DNA from: Metridium senile
Taxonomy: Eukaryota; Cnidaria; Anthozoa; Actiniaria; Metridiidae
Assembly (NCBI GenBank): GCA_949775045.1
Contig: OX459100.1
Location: 3,207,936 to 3,271,935 of the forward strand
Direction: 5' to 3'
DNA: 64,000 nucleotides
Shown here one piece after another: positions 1 through 10,437 of the stretch. A program made the translations under genes and the position numbers. The notes below the pieces were generated by a model. That model was not told the DNA's origin, made no database searches, and saw nothing but the letters and a program-made list of their open reading frames with translations. Position 1 is the first letter of the stretch, and every line of letters starts with the position of its first letter.

Positions 1-1057
1 ATGAGCATAAATATGAGCATAAATATGAGCACAAATATGAGCACAAATATGAGCACAAATATGAGCACAAATATGAGCACAAATATGAGCACAAATATGA
101 GCACAAATATGAGCATAAATATGAGCACAAATATGAGCACAAATATGAGCATAAATACGAGCACAAATATGAGCACAAATATGAGCATGAATATGAGCAT
201 AAATATGAGCATAAATATGAGCATAAATATGAGCACAAATATGAGCACAAATATGAGCACAAATATGAGCACAAATATGAGCATGAATATGAGCATAAAT
301 ATGAGCAAAAATATGAGCATAAATATGAGCATAAATATGAGCACAAATATGAGCACAAATATGAGCATAAATATGAGCACAAATATGAGCACAAATATGA
401 GCACAAATATGAGCACAAATATGAGCATAAATATGAGCATAAATATGAGCATAAATATGAGCATAAATATGAGCACAAATATGAGCACAAATATGAGCAT
501 AAATATGAGCATAAATATGAGCACAAATATGAGCACAAATATGAGCATAAATATGAGCACAAATATAAGCATAAATATGAGCACAAATATGAGCACAAAT
601 ATGAGCACAAATATGAGCATAAATATGAGCACAAATATGAGCACAAATATGAGCACAAATATGAGCATGAATATGAGCACAAATATGAGCACAAATATGA
701 GCATAAATATGAGCACAAATATGAGCATAAATATGAGCATAAATATGAGCACAAATATGAGCACAAATATGAGCATAAATATGAGCACAAATATAAGCAT
801 AAATATGAGCACAAATATGAGCACAAATATAAGCATAAATATGAGCACAAATATGAGCACAAATATGAGCACAAATATGAGCATGAATATGAGCACAAAT
901 ATGAGCACAAATATGAGCATAAATATGAGCACAAATATAAGCATAAATATGAGCACAAATATGAGCACAAATATGAGCATTAATATGAGCAAACATATGA
1001 AAAAAATATGGGCAAAAATATGAGCAAAAATATGAGCAAAAATATGAGCATGAATCC
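1..1057. repeat. 12-bp minisatellite (atgagcayaaat)n, cut by window edge
   Basis: About 85 head-to-tail copies of a 12-bp unit with a c/t variable position (occasionally a or g). Because 12 is a multiple of three, the array is open as a (Met-Ser-Thr/Ile-Asn)n frame. That is a by-product of unit length and not evidence of a protein. The array runs off the left edge and decays after about position 990. Confidence 0.93.
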
Positions 1058-1239
1058 CTTATATGAGCAGAAGTATAAGCCGCGGGATTTGTGCATAAAT
1101 ACTAGAGGATATATCGATACATATACTTTATTGAGTTACTCTTACGACTTGTTGTTATCCAAATACTTTTATCTTAAGTGCAATTATTTTTAACGTTGTA
1201 AATGAACGGATAGCTAAAAATGGATACTTTACACGATTG

Positions 1240-1495
1240 TATACACCTATTTCAAAAAACGTTGTCAGAAGGAGATCTTCAATCTGTAATCTGAGACCGA
1301 AATGAATTGGCCGTTTTTTGCGCTTAGCACCTTAGCTTCAGATTTATATTTACCATCGCCATATCCGAAGCCAGAAAGTGCACGCAAACTAATTTTTAAT
1401 GAGAAAAAACTGCCGTACCCTAGAATTCATTTTGCATGGTCTCAGATTGCAGATTCAGATCTCCTTCTGACAACGTTTTTTAAAATAGGTGTATT
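1240..1495. mobile_element. MITE, family A copy 1 (TACACCTA tips)
   Basis: Left end reads TATACACCTATTTCAAAAAA followed by CGTTGTC. The right end (1438-1495) is its reverse complement, and the arms pair for about 55 bp (…GAAGGAGATCTTC… with GATTCAGATCTCCTTC…). No coding capacity. Other copies with the same tip but different inner arms lie at 10847, 33068 and 47120. Confidence 0.8.
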
Positions 1496-1499
1496 ATAT

Positions 1500-3980
1500 C
1501 TGCTTGCATTGTGTTTTATTCTAGAACAGAATTCTAAACCATCACCCTCAGCTGTAAGCCATATTGGTCAAGATTCCAGGTCAAGGGTTCAATAAAACCA
1601 ACCATTTATAATTAATACTCTTAGTAATACTCTGTCCTGCTGAGGAGAAACCTACGAATTATTTTTATAAACACGTACGAATACGCTAACTGGTTTACCC
1701 TTAAAACTAACGCACACTAAAACCTAGCAAGCCAACATTTCATCAACGGTCTATATTATTATATACACACAGCAAAACGAGATCTATCTTCTTCGTGTTT
1801 GGATTTTGGAGGAAACACTCTCTATTGTGTATGATCTATTACATACCCAACGCAGACTAGTGTAACTACTACTACTGTGAAAATTATCAAAAAAGTAGCA
1901 ATTATACGTATAGCGAGAGAAAAATCCTTTCGGTCCTTTTCACCAAAGAGACCGGGTGAGAAAGTTCAGGTTATTATGTGTGGTTGTCTTTTTTGGTAGT
2001 CGAAATTAATGTCGTTCGTCTTTTATAAACTCAAAAAATTAATATATTACAAATATATAAATATACGTTATCGTACATCACATGTAACATCGGAAAACAC
2101 GTTAACATTTGGTCAGGTAAATTTCATGCGCGCGTATTTACAAACAGGCAGATATAAGACCTCACCGTAATAGTGGTTTTGGGATTTTTTTTTCTAAATG
2201 TAACTGCAGACAGGTAAAAAAAGTGAAGATATCCATAACTACAGCTAATTCAACTATCTTTTATTGACTTTTTTAAATTTTGATCTACTTTCCGTGCAAA
2301 AAGTATAAGTACTTTCTGAGTTGAAAGAGAACGGTTTGATTTCACATTTACAAGAGAGATTGCTGGCGACTATTTTCTTCAACACTTGTAAACAATAGAA
2401 AGTGAATTATATTAAAGGATAAATGGATAAATAAACAAATATATGAATAAATAAAAAAATAAATAAATAAATAAATACACATTAAGTTAACATAAATAAA
2501 TATAAATGAATAAATTGTAAATTGAATATTTATATAATATTGTCTTATCGACACAAACTCAGAGGATTCATCTACGCTTCGTTTGTTCGGACTGCTTAAT
2601 ATAGATTATGCTATACGTATTTCTGGAAATCATATCGAAAAACGGAACTGAGACGATTAATCATTATTATTTAACTGTTACCTTTGTAAAGAGCAGCATA
2701 ATACTTCAAGAATAGGTGCCATTTTTATCCGAATCCAGTGATTTTTAGCTACATGCATCATCAGTGTTTCAGCGAACCAAGCAAAACTGATTTATCCACA
2801 ATGCAAATTCTCCACAAATGATTTGTTTTTCAACTTAAAAGGGTTCACTAACACAAAGCTTAGTGCTTTCAGTACGTTCTTGTAGCAATTACTGTGAATT
2901 TGGACGATTTAAAACGTCAAATTTGAGACCTTTTGCCTAAATTGTTTGTGTTCTGCTGACTTGTATGAAGTACAAGTTGTCCTCATTTACATAAAAGGCG
3001 GGAAATCGCGAGCGCATCAAATGTACACGGGAAATTAAAATATATTATAGTCATTCAAATAATCAATCATTTGTAAATGTAAACCAAAAATTGTATTATC
3101 CTTTCTTCCATTATCTGTTAAGTAAAAAGAATATTTTCAAATTAGTGAATTTTTCGTGTTTGTAAGATTACTTCCGGTACATCACTTGTTTTCCCGCACA
3201 TTTTGCAAACTAACGCGCGCGTGCCGGCCAGTTCCAAGCCAAAATATAAATACGGCAAGCACAGACGAAAATTCTCTTGAAAAAGAGCAAGAAAAGTTAT
3301 ATTTTGAAAAGGAATAGATGGTTTAAAACCATAAGAGATAATTTTCAACATATATCTGGAGACATGATTTCACTGAGTTAAAAGGTACTATGAAATTATG
3401 TTGTTAAATTTGAGTTAAATTGTTTTAAAAGTAGCTAGGTGATATTTAAGTCTCCTTGCATTTAGCGAAGCAAAGCAAAAGTTGGGTTCAAAAAACCTAC
3501 AAATTATTCAGTTATATAACGTTTTTTCGCTTTAATTTCGTGAAGAAAGTCCTCAGAGCTTGTCAAAGATGTTGAGCATGATTTATAAACGGTTTTTGTG
3601 TTTTTCTCCACAGAATGATGACAAAATTGAATCGAAAAAGATTCAAGTTTCCGATGTGGTAAGAAATATTGAACTTTCTTTTGTATGAAAATACTGATGT
3701 TTTTAATATTGATAACGTTGTGAAGTTCATCTAATTGTGTTAAAAACATTTATAGCTCTCTCCCTTTTACTATTAGTGCTTTTTCGTTTGTGTTCTATGT
3801 TTATATTCATGTTTTTATCTTGCTAAATCACGAACATGCATGTAACTGAAGACGGGTAGGAATTTCGTCGACACTGACCGATAAATGAATAGAAAAAGGC
3901 GCGAATTGTTTACATTCTAAAGGCTGGCCATAGAAATGCGAAACAAATACCGTTCAATCCGAGTTTTTTTCATTTTTTGG
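1500..3980. other. Non-coding AT-rich stretch without recognisable gene
   Basis: No exon-like frame, RNA gene or recognised transposon protein seen on either strand. There is an AATA/ATAA-rich low-complexity patch near 2430-2510. Confidence 0.6.
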
Positions 3981-3989
3981 GGGATCTTA

Positions 3990-4108
3990 GATATTTTTTA
4001 TTTCTTAGCAAGTAAAACGATGGCTATTTTCCCCGCTCGCTCGTTTTATTAAAGTTAAAATTTACTGAATCCGGAGGGAAAAGATAGGGACTGCTCGCAG
4101 TCTAACAA
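3990..4108. repeat. Dispersed repeat with GACTGCTCGCAGTC end
   Basis: Ends in ACTGCTCGCAGTCTAAC, preceded by GAATCCGGAGGG. The same two blocks occur in inverted orientation at 63284-63373 (GTTAGACTGCGAG… CCCTCCGGATTC). This marks a dispersed MITE-like family rather than a gene. Confidence 0.55.
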
Positions 4109-4311
4109 CTATGTAACTCTGTGCTTGACAGACTTATATTATATATTGTTTAACTCGTATTCAATGAAATACTCGCGTAAAGTATTATTTGCTATATGCA
4201 TTTCTTTCTTTGAAACAAATTTCGTGAAAAGTATCGCAGGAAGGTACTCAAGTACTTATCTAAATTCAAGGAGCCATATCGATCATTTAATTATTAAATT
4301 TTGCTCGGAAC

Positions 4312-4595
4312 AAAGGCCCTGTCCACACGTATCCAGAAATTTAAAAAAAATTAAAGTCGGTCACCGAAAACGAAGGCTTTCAAATACGATCAACAGACTG
4401 GAGAATTTATAAAAAGGAATTGTATGGAAGCTAGCGTTTTCGAATAGTCTTCATGTCAGATACGTGTGGACGAATAGTTTATTTTCTATTACGAAATCGA
4501 AAACGCTACTTGTGGAAGCTGGTATTTTTAATTACAGAGGAAAATGCCTCCGTTCAGTTAAAAATATTCGCATACGTGTGGAACGGGACAAAAAC
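4312..4595. repeat. MITE-like repeat with GGCCCTGTCCACACGTA end
   Basis: Begins AAGGCCCTGTCCACACGTAT and has partially inverted GTGTGGA motifs near 4463 and 4577. The same end occurs at 45578 and 46559 (AGGCCCTGTCYACACGTAGC). The region is open in short frames, but these are unrelated to known proteins and are judged non-coding. Confidence 0.5.
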
Positions 4596-4754
4596 GACAA
4601 AACATACCCATTTTATTCAATTTGTCATTAACTTTTCATAAAAAAGCCAATTGAACATATCAATCAAGGCAATAAATTAAACATGTGATTTGTTTTAACA
4701 AAAACTGTATCATTTGTCTCGATTGATGTCAGATGTTTTCGACAGTGATTCAGT

Positions 4755-7506
4755 ATGGACAGCTGCAATCTTCAACAGCAATTTTACATCGCAAAAGTAT
4801 TTATTGCATTGGTGGGACTCTCGTCTGCTTTGCAAGCTTATTCTACCAAAACTAACACTATTAGCTGCACTGTTAATTACTTCGACTCATTCTGCAAAGC
4901 TTTAAATGGTGCTGCAGTTTGTAAATTACACAATATTTCTCAACTACAAGACCTTTTGGGTGGAAAGAACAATATTACACATTTGTAAGTACATCACATT
5001 TGATCAATTTATCATGAAAAATTGAATTGTTAAAAAACATTTTTTATGATTTCAGGGATTTGTCCCGCAACTGTCTTCAGTCTGTACCTGAATATTCATT
5101 CCAACATCTTTCTGCACTGTCAAGTTTGTAAGTTTGCTTGTTATTATATCAATATACCAAAACAGTTTATTACAACCATCTCCACCACCGCTAAGAACAA
5201 CACAAAGAACACCAACAAAGAACACCAACAACACCACTAAAAAATGAAAGTCGATTTCGTAACATTTTAACGTCATATATGAGTGACACCATTTGTTCTG
5301 CATTATTATTATTACCAAGACAAGTTACCAAACATATACATTGACTTGGACATTGGAGTTGTTACGTTTTCAACAACATCCGGTCGATATTTTGTTTTCG
5401 GAGATAAACTTCTGTTGATGCCCTTACAACCGTGACACTGAAATTATTTACGAGACTCGTAGAATTATTTTATTATTCTTTCATTCTTGTAGGTCGATGG
5501 CATCTAACGACATTAAAGTCTTAACGTATGCAACGTTTCAAGGTCTTAACTCATTAAGAATACTGTAAGTATTTGGTAAACTAGGCAGTGGTCGATAAAA
5601 AGGTACATTTTTTGTCTTTAAACATTCATCTTCATCACCTAACTGCTTCGTGCAAGTTGGTACATAAGGCATCCATATCCCTTTGTCTTGTTAATTTGGG
5701 GGGAGGGGACGTAAGGGTTTGCAGTTTTTTTTTTGTGTGTGTGTGTGGTTTTGCAGTTTTTTCCATTTATAGGTGCGGTTTTGCGGTTTAATTTATAAAA
5801 CTGAGTAGTTAGCGGTTTCTACGGTTAACGTACGGTGAACGTTTTTCTACGGTGGAAATTATCATTCAGATCATTGTGGTGTTTTGAGCGTTGTGCTGTT
5901 TTTGTTTTGTTTTTATATTTAATTTATTTTTTTTATTTTCAGTTTTTATTTATTCATTGCGATTGTGATTTTTAAGCAAATGTTTGTGTAGTCTTGCGTT
6001 TTTTGTCTATTTTTGTGCAGTTTTGCGATTTCCAACCCCCTTCACGCCCCTCCCCCTGGTTTTCTTCTGATATTACAATTAGTAAACGTCACAATTTACT
6101 GTCTTATTATTATTATTATTATTATTATTATTTTTTTTTTTTTTTTTTACATATTTTGGTTTTATTTCAGAAATCTCTCTCATAATCCTCTCCATAGTTT
6201 CTCTGGTAACTTGAGTGGTCTTCTTCCTTCGCTCTCTCTTCTGGATCTTACTGCAGTCTCAACATGGACACCAGAAAAACAGCTGTTCAGACTCCCCATG
6301 CTCGCTCAAGTTGTGGGCTTTTCGTTTTCAAACTATTGCGTAAATTGTTCTTTTCTTTTAACCAATAAGAACATAAGTATAAGCTATAGAGTTATTGCCA
6401 AATATGGTTGCTATCAAGACGAATACATCATTAATTTAGTTGAAATCATTCCTCGAATAGCACAACTTGTCAGAAATAGTTCCTTTCAGTTAACTTGCAA
6501 AAGCTCTCTAGAATGTGCAGAGTCTGAAACGACGAGATTGCCATCCCAAAAGCACAATGTTTGCTGGAAAGATAGTTTGATAATATTAAATGTCCAAGGA
6601 TGTCTGGGATTGATTGGGTTTTCATTCAATCTTGTGGTGTTCCTAAATATTCTTTGTTCTAAAGCACTTCGAAAAAACATCTCCTTGCTGTTCGTTTGCA
6701 GCATGGGACTGAGTGATCTTGTTTTAAGTATATACACTGTAGCTATCGCAATTTACTTAACAAGAAATTCTTTTCATTATTTACATCACAATGCCTCCAA
6801 AAATAACTGGAAAACCGGCTTTATTTGGATGTTGGGTCAGGCAAGTTCAGTAGTAATGTCGTTGTTTTTGACTATCGAGAGATATTTTGTCATCGTGTTT
6901 ACAATGAATCCTGATGTGAGAATTTCACGTAGGATGGCCTATCTAATGATCACTTTTTGCTGGATGATTGCCTTTTTCTTTACTGGATATGCTCTGTACT
7001 ATAATTTCTACCGGTTTTCCTTTCTTTGTATGCCTATTCGCATAAACTATGCTCATCACCATGTTTTTATTTTCACTCTAGTTATGGGCAGTATCAGTTT
7101 AATTCTTTATCTTACATCATTTCTTTTGTACCTTCATATCTATTTTGCTGCCAAGCGATCGGCACAACATGCTGGTGTTAAACGAGAGTCAAAGATAGCG
7201 AAGAGAATCGCTATTTTGGTTTTAAGCAACATTTTCTTCTTCTTCTTTCCCATAATTCTGACTGGTGCCTTGGCACTTTTTTCTCGAGACTCATTGTCCA
7301 CGAGCACTCTTGTAGTTACTTCACTGTCTGTGAGTTTTAACTCTTGTTTAAACCCAGTTTTGCACGCCTTTCGTAATGATCGATTTAAGGAGGTTCTCAA
7401 ATCACATTTTCAGCACATCCGAATATATTTCTCATCAAAACTGTCGATTAGTTTCTTTAGGTTTCGTTCCAGTGTTGGAGCTGAGCCACAATTAAGTGAA
7501 GACTAG
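4755..7506 (+). CDS. LRR-containing class A GPCR (LGR/relaxin-receptor-like), copy 1
   Basis: Four exons: 4755-4984, 5056-5127, 5493-5564 and 6171-7506. All introns are GT-AG and phase 2, giving 570 codons (569 aa). The ATG follows an in-frame TGA nine bases upstream. Exon 1 gives a signal peptide and a Cys-containing LRR N-cap. Exons 2 and 3 are exactly 72 bp, one 24-residue LRR each (LDLSRNCLQSVPEYSFQHL…), the classic LGR exon pattern. The last exon gives a final LRR, a Cys-rich hinge and seven membrane segments (about residues 259-530). It has ERY at the end of TM3 and NPVLH in TM7 where NPxxY is usual. Typical LGRs have about ten LRRs, so the ectodomain is very short. The TM3 cysteine is absent (Asn there), while the ECL2 Cys (FLCMPI) is present. 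It is paired in tandem with 10438-13289. The ligand is unknown; a relaxin/LGR-type relationship is inferred from the TM3-ECL2 sequence. Confidence 0.88.
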
Positions 7507-7550
7507 AGGGCTAATCGTATTACGTCTTGATAATATAAAACAATTTAAGA

Positions 7551-7556
7551 AATAAA
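7551..7556 (+). terminator. Polyadenylation signal AATAAA of first GPCR gene
   Basis: Canonical AATAAA 45 nt after the stop codon, in an AT-rich 3' flank. Confidence 0.6.
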
Positions 7557-7559
7557 ACG

Positions 7560-8965
7560 TTTTTAAAATTATTGGCACCCCATATTTTGTTGTTTTGCTT
7601 TATATAGAGCTTTAGTTGCTTAGATACACTGTAAGTTTTAAAACGTTTACGTACACACTCAATTCGCTTTTATCTTGAGGCCATATTGGTTGAAACAATA
7701 GGTTTTTCTATTTATGTTATTTCTATTTAATGTTATCTTTTTTTCGTCTCGTTTTTTCTATTCTATAATATTATGCTAACTAAAAACACATTGACCATAA
7801 TATAAAATTACTTATGTAAGCTATCTATCTTGGTTAGCCAGCAATGGTTATTATAGGTAGCCTGTACCTTCTGTTTAATAACAAAAATTGTAAATTATGT
7901 ATATATATCTAAGGTACTGAATAAACTTTTGTCATTTTGTCATTGTTTTGAATCCCTTGGGTCCCCTTTCCTTCACTTTCATGTGTTTCCAAACATTAAA
8001 AACAAAGGTTTTAAAAGCCCATAATACACCACTTATACCTATATTCCACACAAAGAACACATAGATATATATATACATTCCATTGCATAAAGGTTGTAGT
8101 ATACATTTATACACATGCATATATAATGAGATACAAAACTGAAAACACTGCTTTACTCTGGTGTTTTTCTGCATTGATGAATGGTATTCAAAACAATTTC
8201 TGTTCCCTCTCGTAGTTAAACAATTATTTTTTGTCTGTTGTGAGTAGTTATTTAGGCAGTATATATGTATACTTTTATTCTCATAATTTGTAAATTTATG
8301 TGCTTGTTTGAGGTCCCTCATGAAAAGCACCTTAGGGTGATGAGGTATCGTTAAATAAAGTTTTCATTCATTTATTGATACTCTTTATGATTCCAATCAG
8401 TTGATTCGAGTGTTTCTAGATCTGTTTCTGGAGCCTTGAGTAAATCTCAAGAAATAGCCTTCCCAAGTGATATTTTCAACAATGGAGAAATAATAACAAG
8501 GACATCCTTCCTATATTCTCTTATCTTTCCTCTATTATAACAAGGCCATTCTTTGTCTTTGACACAAACTATCAGGATGCAACATCGAGCAAACTGTAAG
8601 CACTTAATCTTCTCAAAAACCTCTACACTCAAAAATCTCAAACTCATTGAATTTAGTTAGAGACACACTCAACAGCACCAATCTTGATAAGTCACTTGTT
8701 GAAGTTCGCGATCTTGAATTCATATCATTCGCGATCTTGATTTGCGTACATACTATAATCATCCATTGTGTAACATTTGAAAACAACTACCATAGTGGGA
8801 GATGATCGACTCATGGTATTGGTATACTCTTACAATATCTTAGGGGTAAAATTAAGCGGTTTGCCTTCTATTAGTATATAAAAATTAATGTTTAGAATGT
8901 GGACATTTCTTGGTGTCATTTAGGGTATCAAAACAAAACGATATAGCACATCGCGTTTCGTACAT
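7560..8965. other. Intergenic, nothing recognised
   Basis: AT-rich. Short open frames on the minus strand (e.g. 7932-8330) have no recognisable domain and no exon context. Confidence 0.55.
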
Positions 8966-8969
8966 AGTA

Positions 8970-10066
8970 CAGAGTATCTGATAGAGTGCGACGGTGCGAT
9001 CCCGCACTATTTGCCTCAAATCGCACCGAATCGCATTATTTCCGATTTATCGCACTATTCATCAATTTTCGCACTAATTGCTGTAAAATGTATAAGAAAA
9101 CAATAAAAACATCTAAATACAACATACCCGGATTTGGGTGCTAAAACCCGTTCAACATCTTTCAAAACACGTTCTTGCTAAGTAAAACTACAAAATCACA
9201 CAGGCGTTCCTCGAAAATTACGGAGAGACCTTCAACTCAGGCCGTGTATTTTACGGACCTGTCTCTCTGGAAGGTACTGGTCCATTTACTATTTTGCAAG
9301 TGAAAGAAGTTGACGAGGTGTATAAATGGCTACAGAAAACAGAAGCATGATAAGCGAATAGACAACAACGTATACGCATAATGAAACTGAATTAATGAAG
9401 AATACAGTGGATACTTAAAATACAATGAGAACGTGAAAACGAACTAGCAAGTTCTAATGTTGTACAGTTGAAAACAAAAGAAAAGTAATGAGTTTATGTC
9501 AAACGGAAAACGAACTAGCAAGTTCTAATGATGTACAGTTGAAAACAAAAGAAGAGAAACAAATTTAAGTCAAACGGACGAAACGAACTAGCAACTTTTA
9601 ATGTTGTATAGTTGAAAACAAAAGAAAAGGAACGAGAAAAGGAACTAGCAACTTCTAATGTTGTAAACAGTTGAAAACGAAAGAAAAACTAACAAGCCCC
9701 CATTCTTCCTTCTGAATGAAAACATCTTGTTTTGTCATGTTCTCTAAATTCATTTAGTGTCTAACACTTTGCACCAAATAGACAAAAGCCTTTAAAGCTA
9801 ACAACTACAAACAGTATACCTACACAAAGTTTATTTCTCTGATCACGTTTAATTTTCTTATTTATTTAGTTACTAAATTTTTGCTTTAAAAACAACAAAG
9901 GAATAGTTATAAAATAGTATTTTAGCAATTTATTTCGATCGATCGTATTTTAATTAATGCTAATTTATGCAAATGTATGCGACGCACTTCTTCGCACTTT
10001 TTTTAAAAAAAATCGCACTTTTTCGCACTATTTTTGATTTTTCCCCGCACTCCATCAGATACTCTG
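8970..10066. mobile_element. Non-autonomous TIR DNA transposon, about 1.1 kb
   Basis: Ends are CAGAGTATCTGATAGAGTGC and, inverted at the right, GCACTCCATCAGATACTCTG. It is flanked by the direct repeat ATAGTA (8964-8969 and 10067-10072). The subterminal regions are rich in TCGCAC motifs, in opposite orientations at each end. The interior (about 9430-9690) has an imperfect tandem repeat, three to four copies of roughly 85 bp containing GAACTAGCAA and TTGAAAAC. No transposase is encoded. CAGAG…CTCTG tips are hAT-like, but hAT duplications are usually 8 bp, so the superfamily is left open. Confidence 0.82.
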
Positions 10067-10437
10067 ATAGTAAGCACCTCTATGTACGTAGAACCTGGTT
10101 ATTTTCAAGTTAGCCCGCGGAAGATTAACGTCTGATAGTACAGACAAAACACCGAAGTTGGCATGACAACTTAGTCTAGATCTCAATATGTATCATGTAA
10201 TCTAACATTTGCTTCACTCGCGTCACAAAGATGTATTGGCAGTCTCGTCAGATTGATTAAATTAGCATTTTTAAAACCTTGTATTGGAACATTTGCACGT
10301 AAAAACAAACGAAGGTACTTCGGAATCGCTTACATGACTGATTAACGGAAACGAGAAACTGCATGTTGTTACTCGTCCGTTTTGTGCAAATCCTCAATTG
10401 ATAAATATACAATGGTATATATGTGGTACGCTCGAAA

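Noticed and set aside
1..1023. 340-codon MSTN/MSIN repeat frame
   Set aside because: Pure translation of a 12-bp minisatellite. No non-repeat coding context.
1302..1595. 97-codon frame
   Set aside because: Covers the interior and right arm of a MITE and has no recognisable domain.
5588..5791. Open frame in intron 3 of the first GPCR gene
   Set aside because: Lies entirely between two well-supported exons. The translation is low-complexity T/G-rich.
6013..6170. Extension of the 7TM exon upstream of 6171
   Set aside because: The frame is open, but it is an ATT/poly-T tract ending in a clear TTTATTTCAG acceptor. The LRR exons join at 6171.
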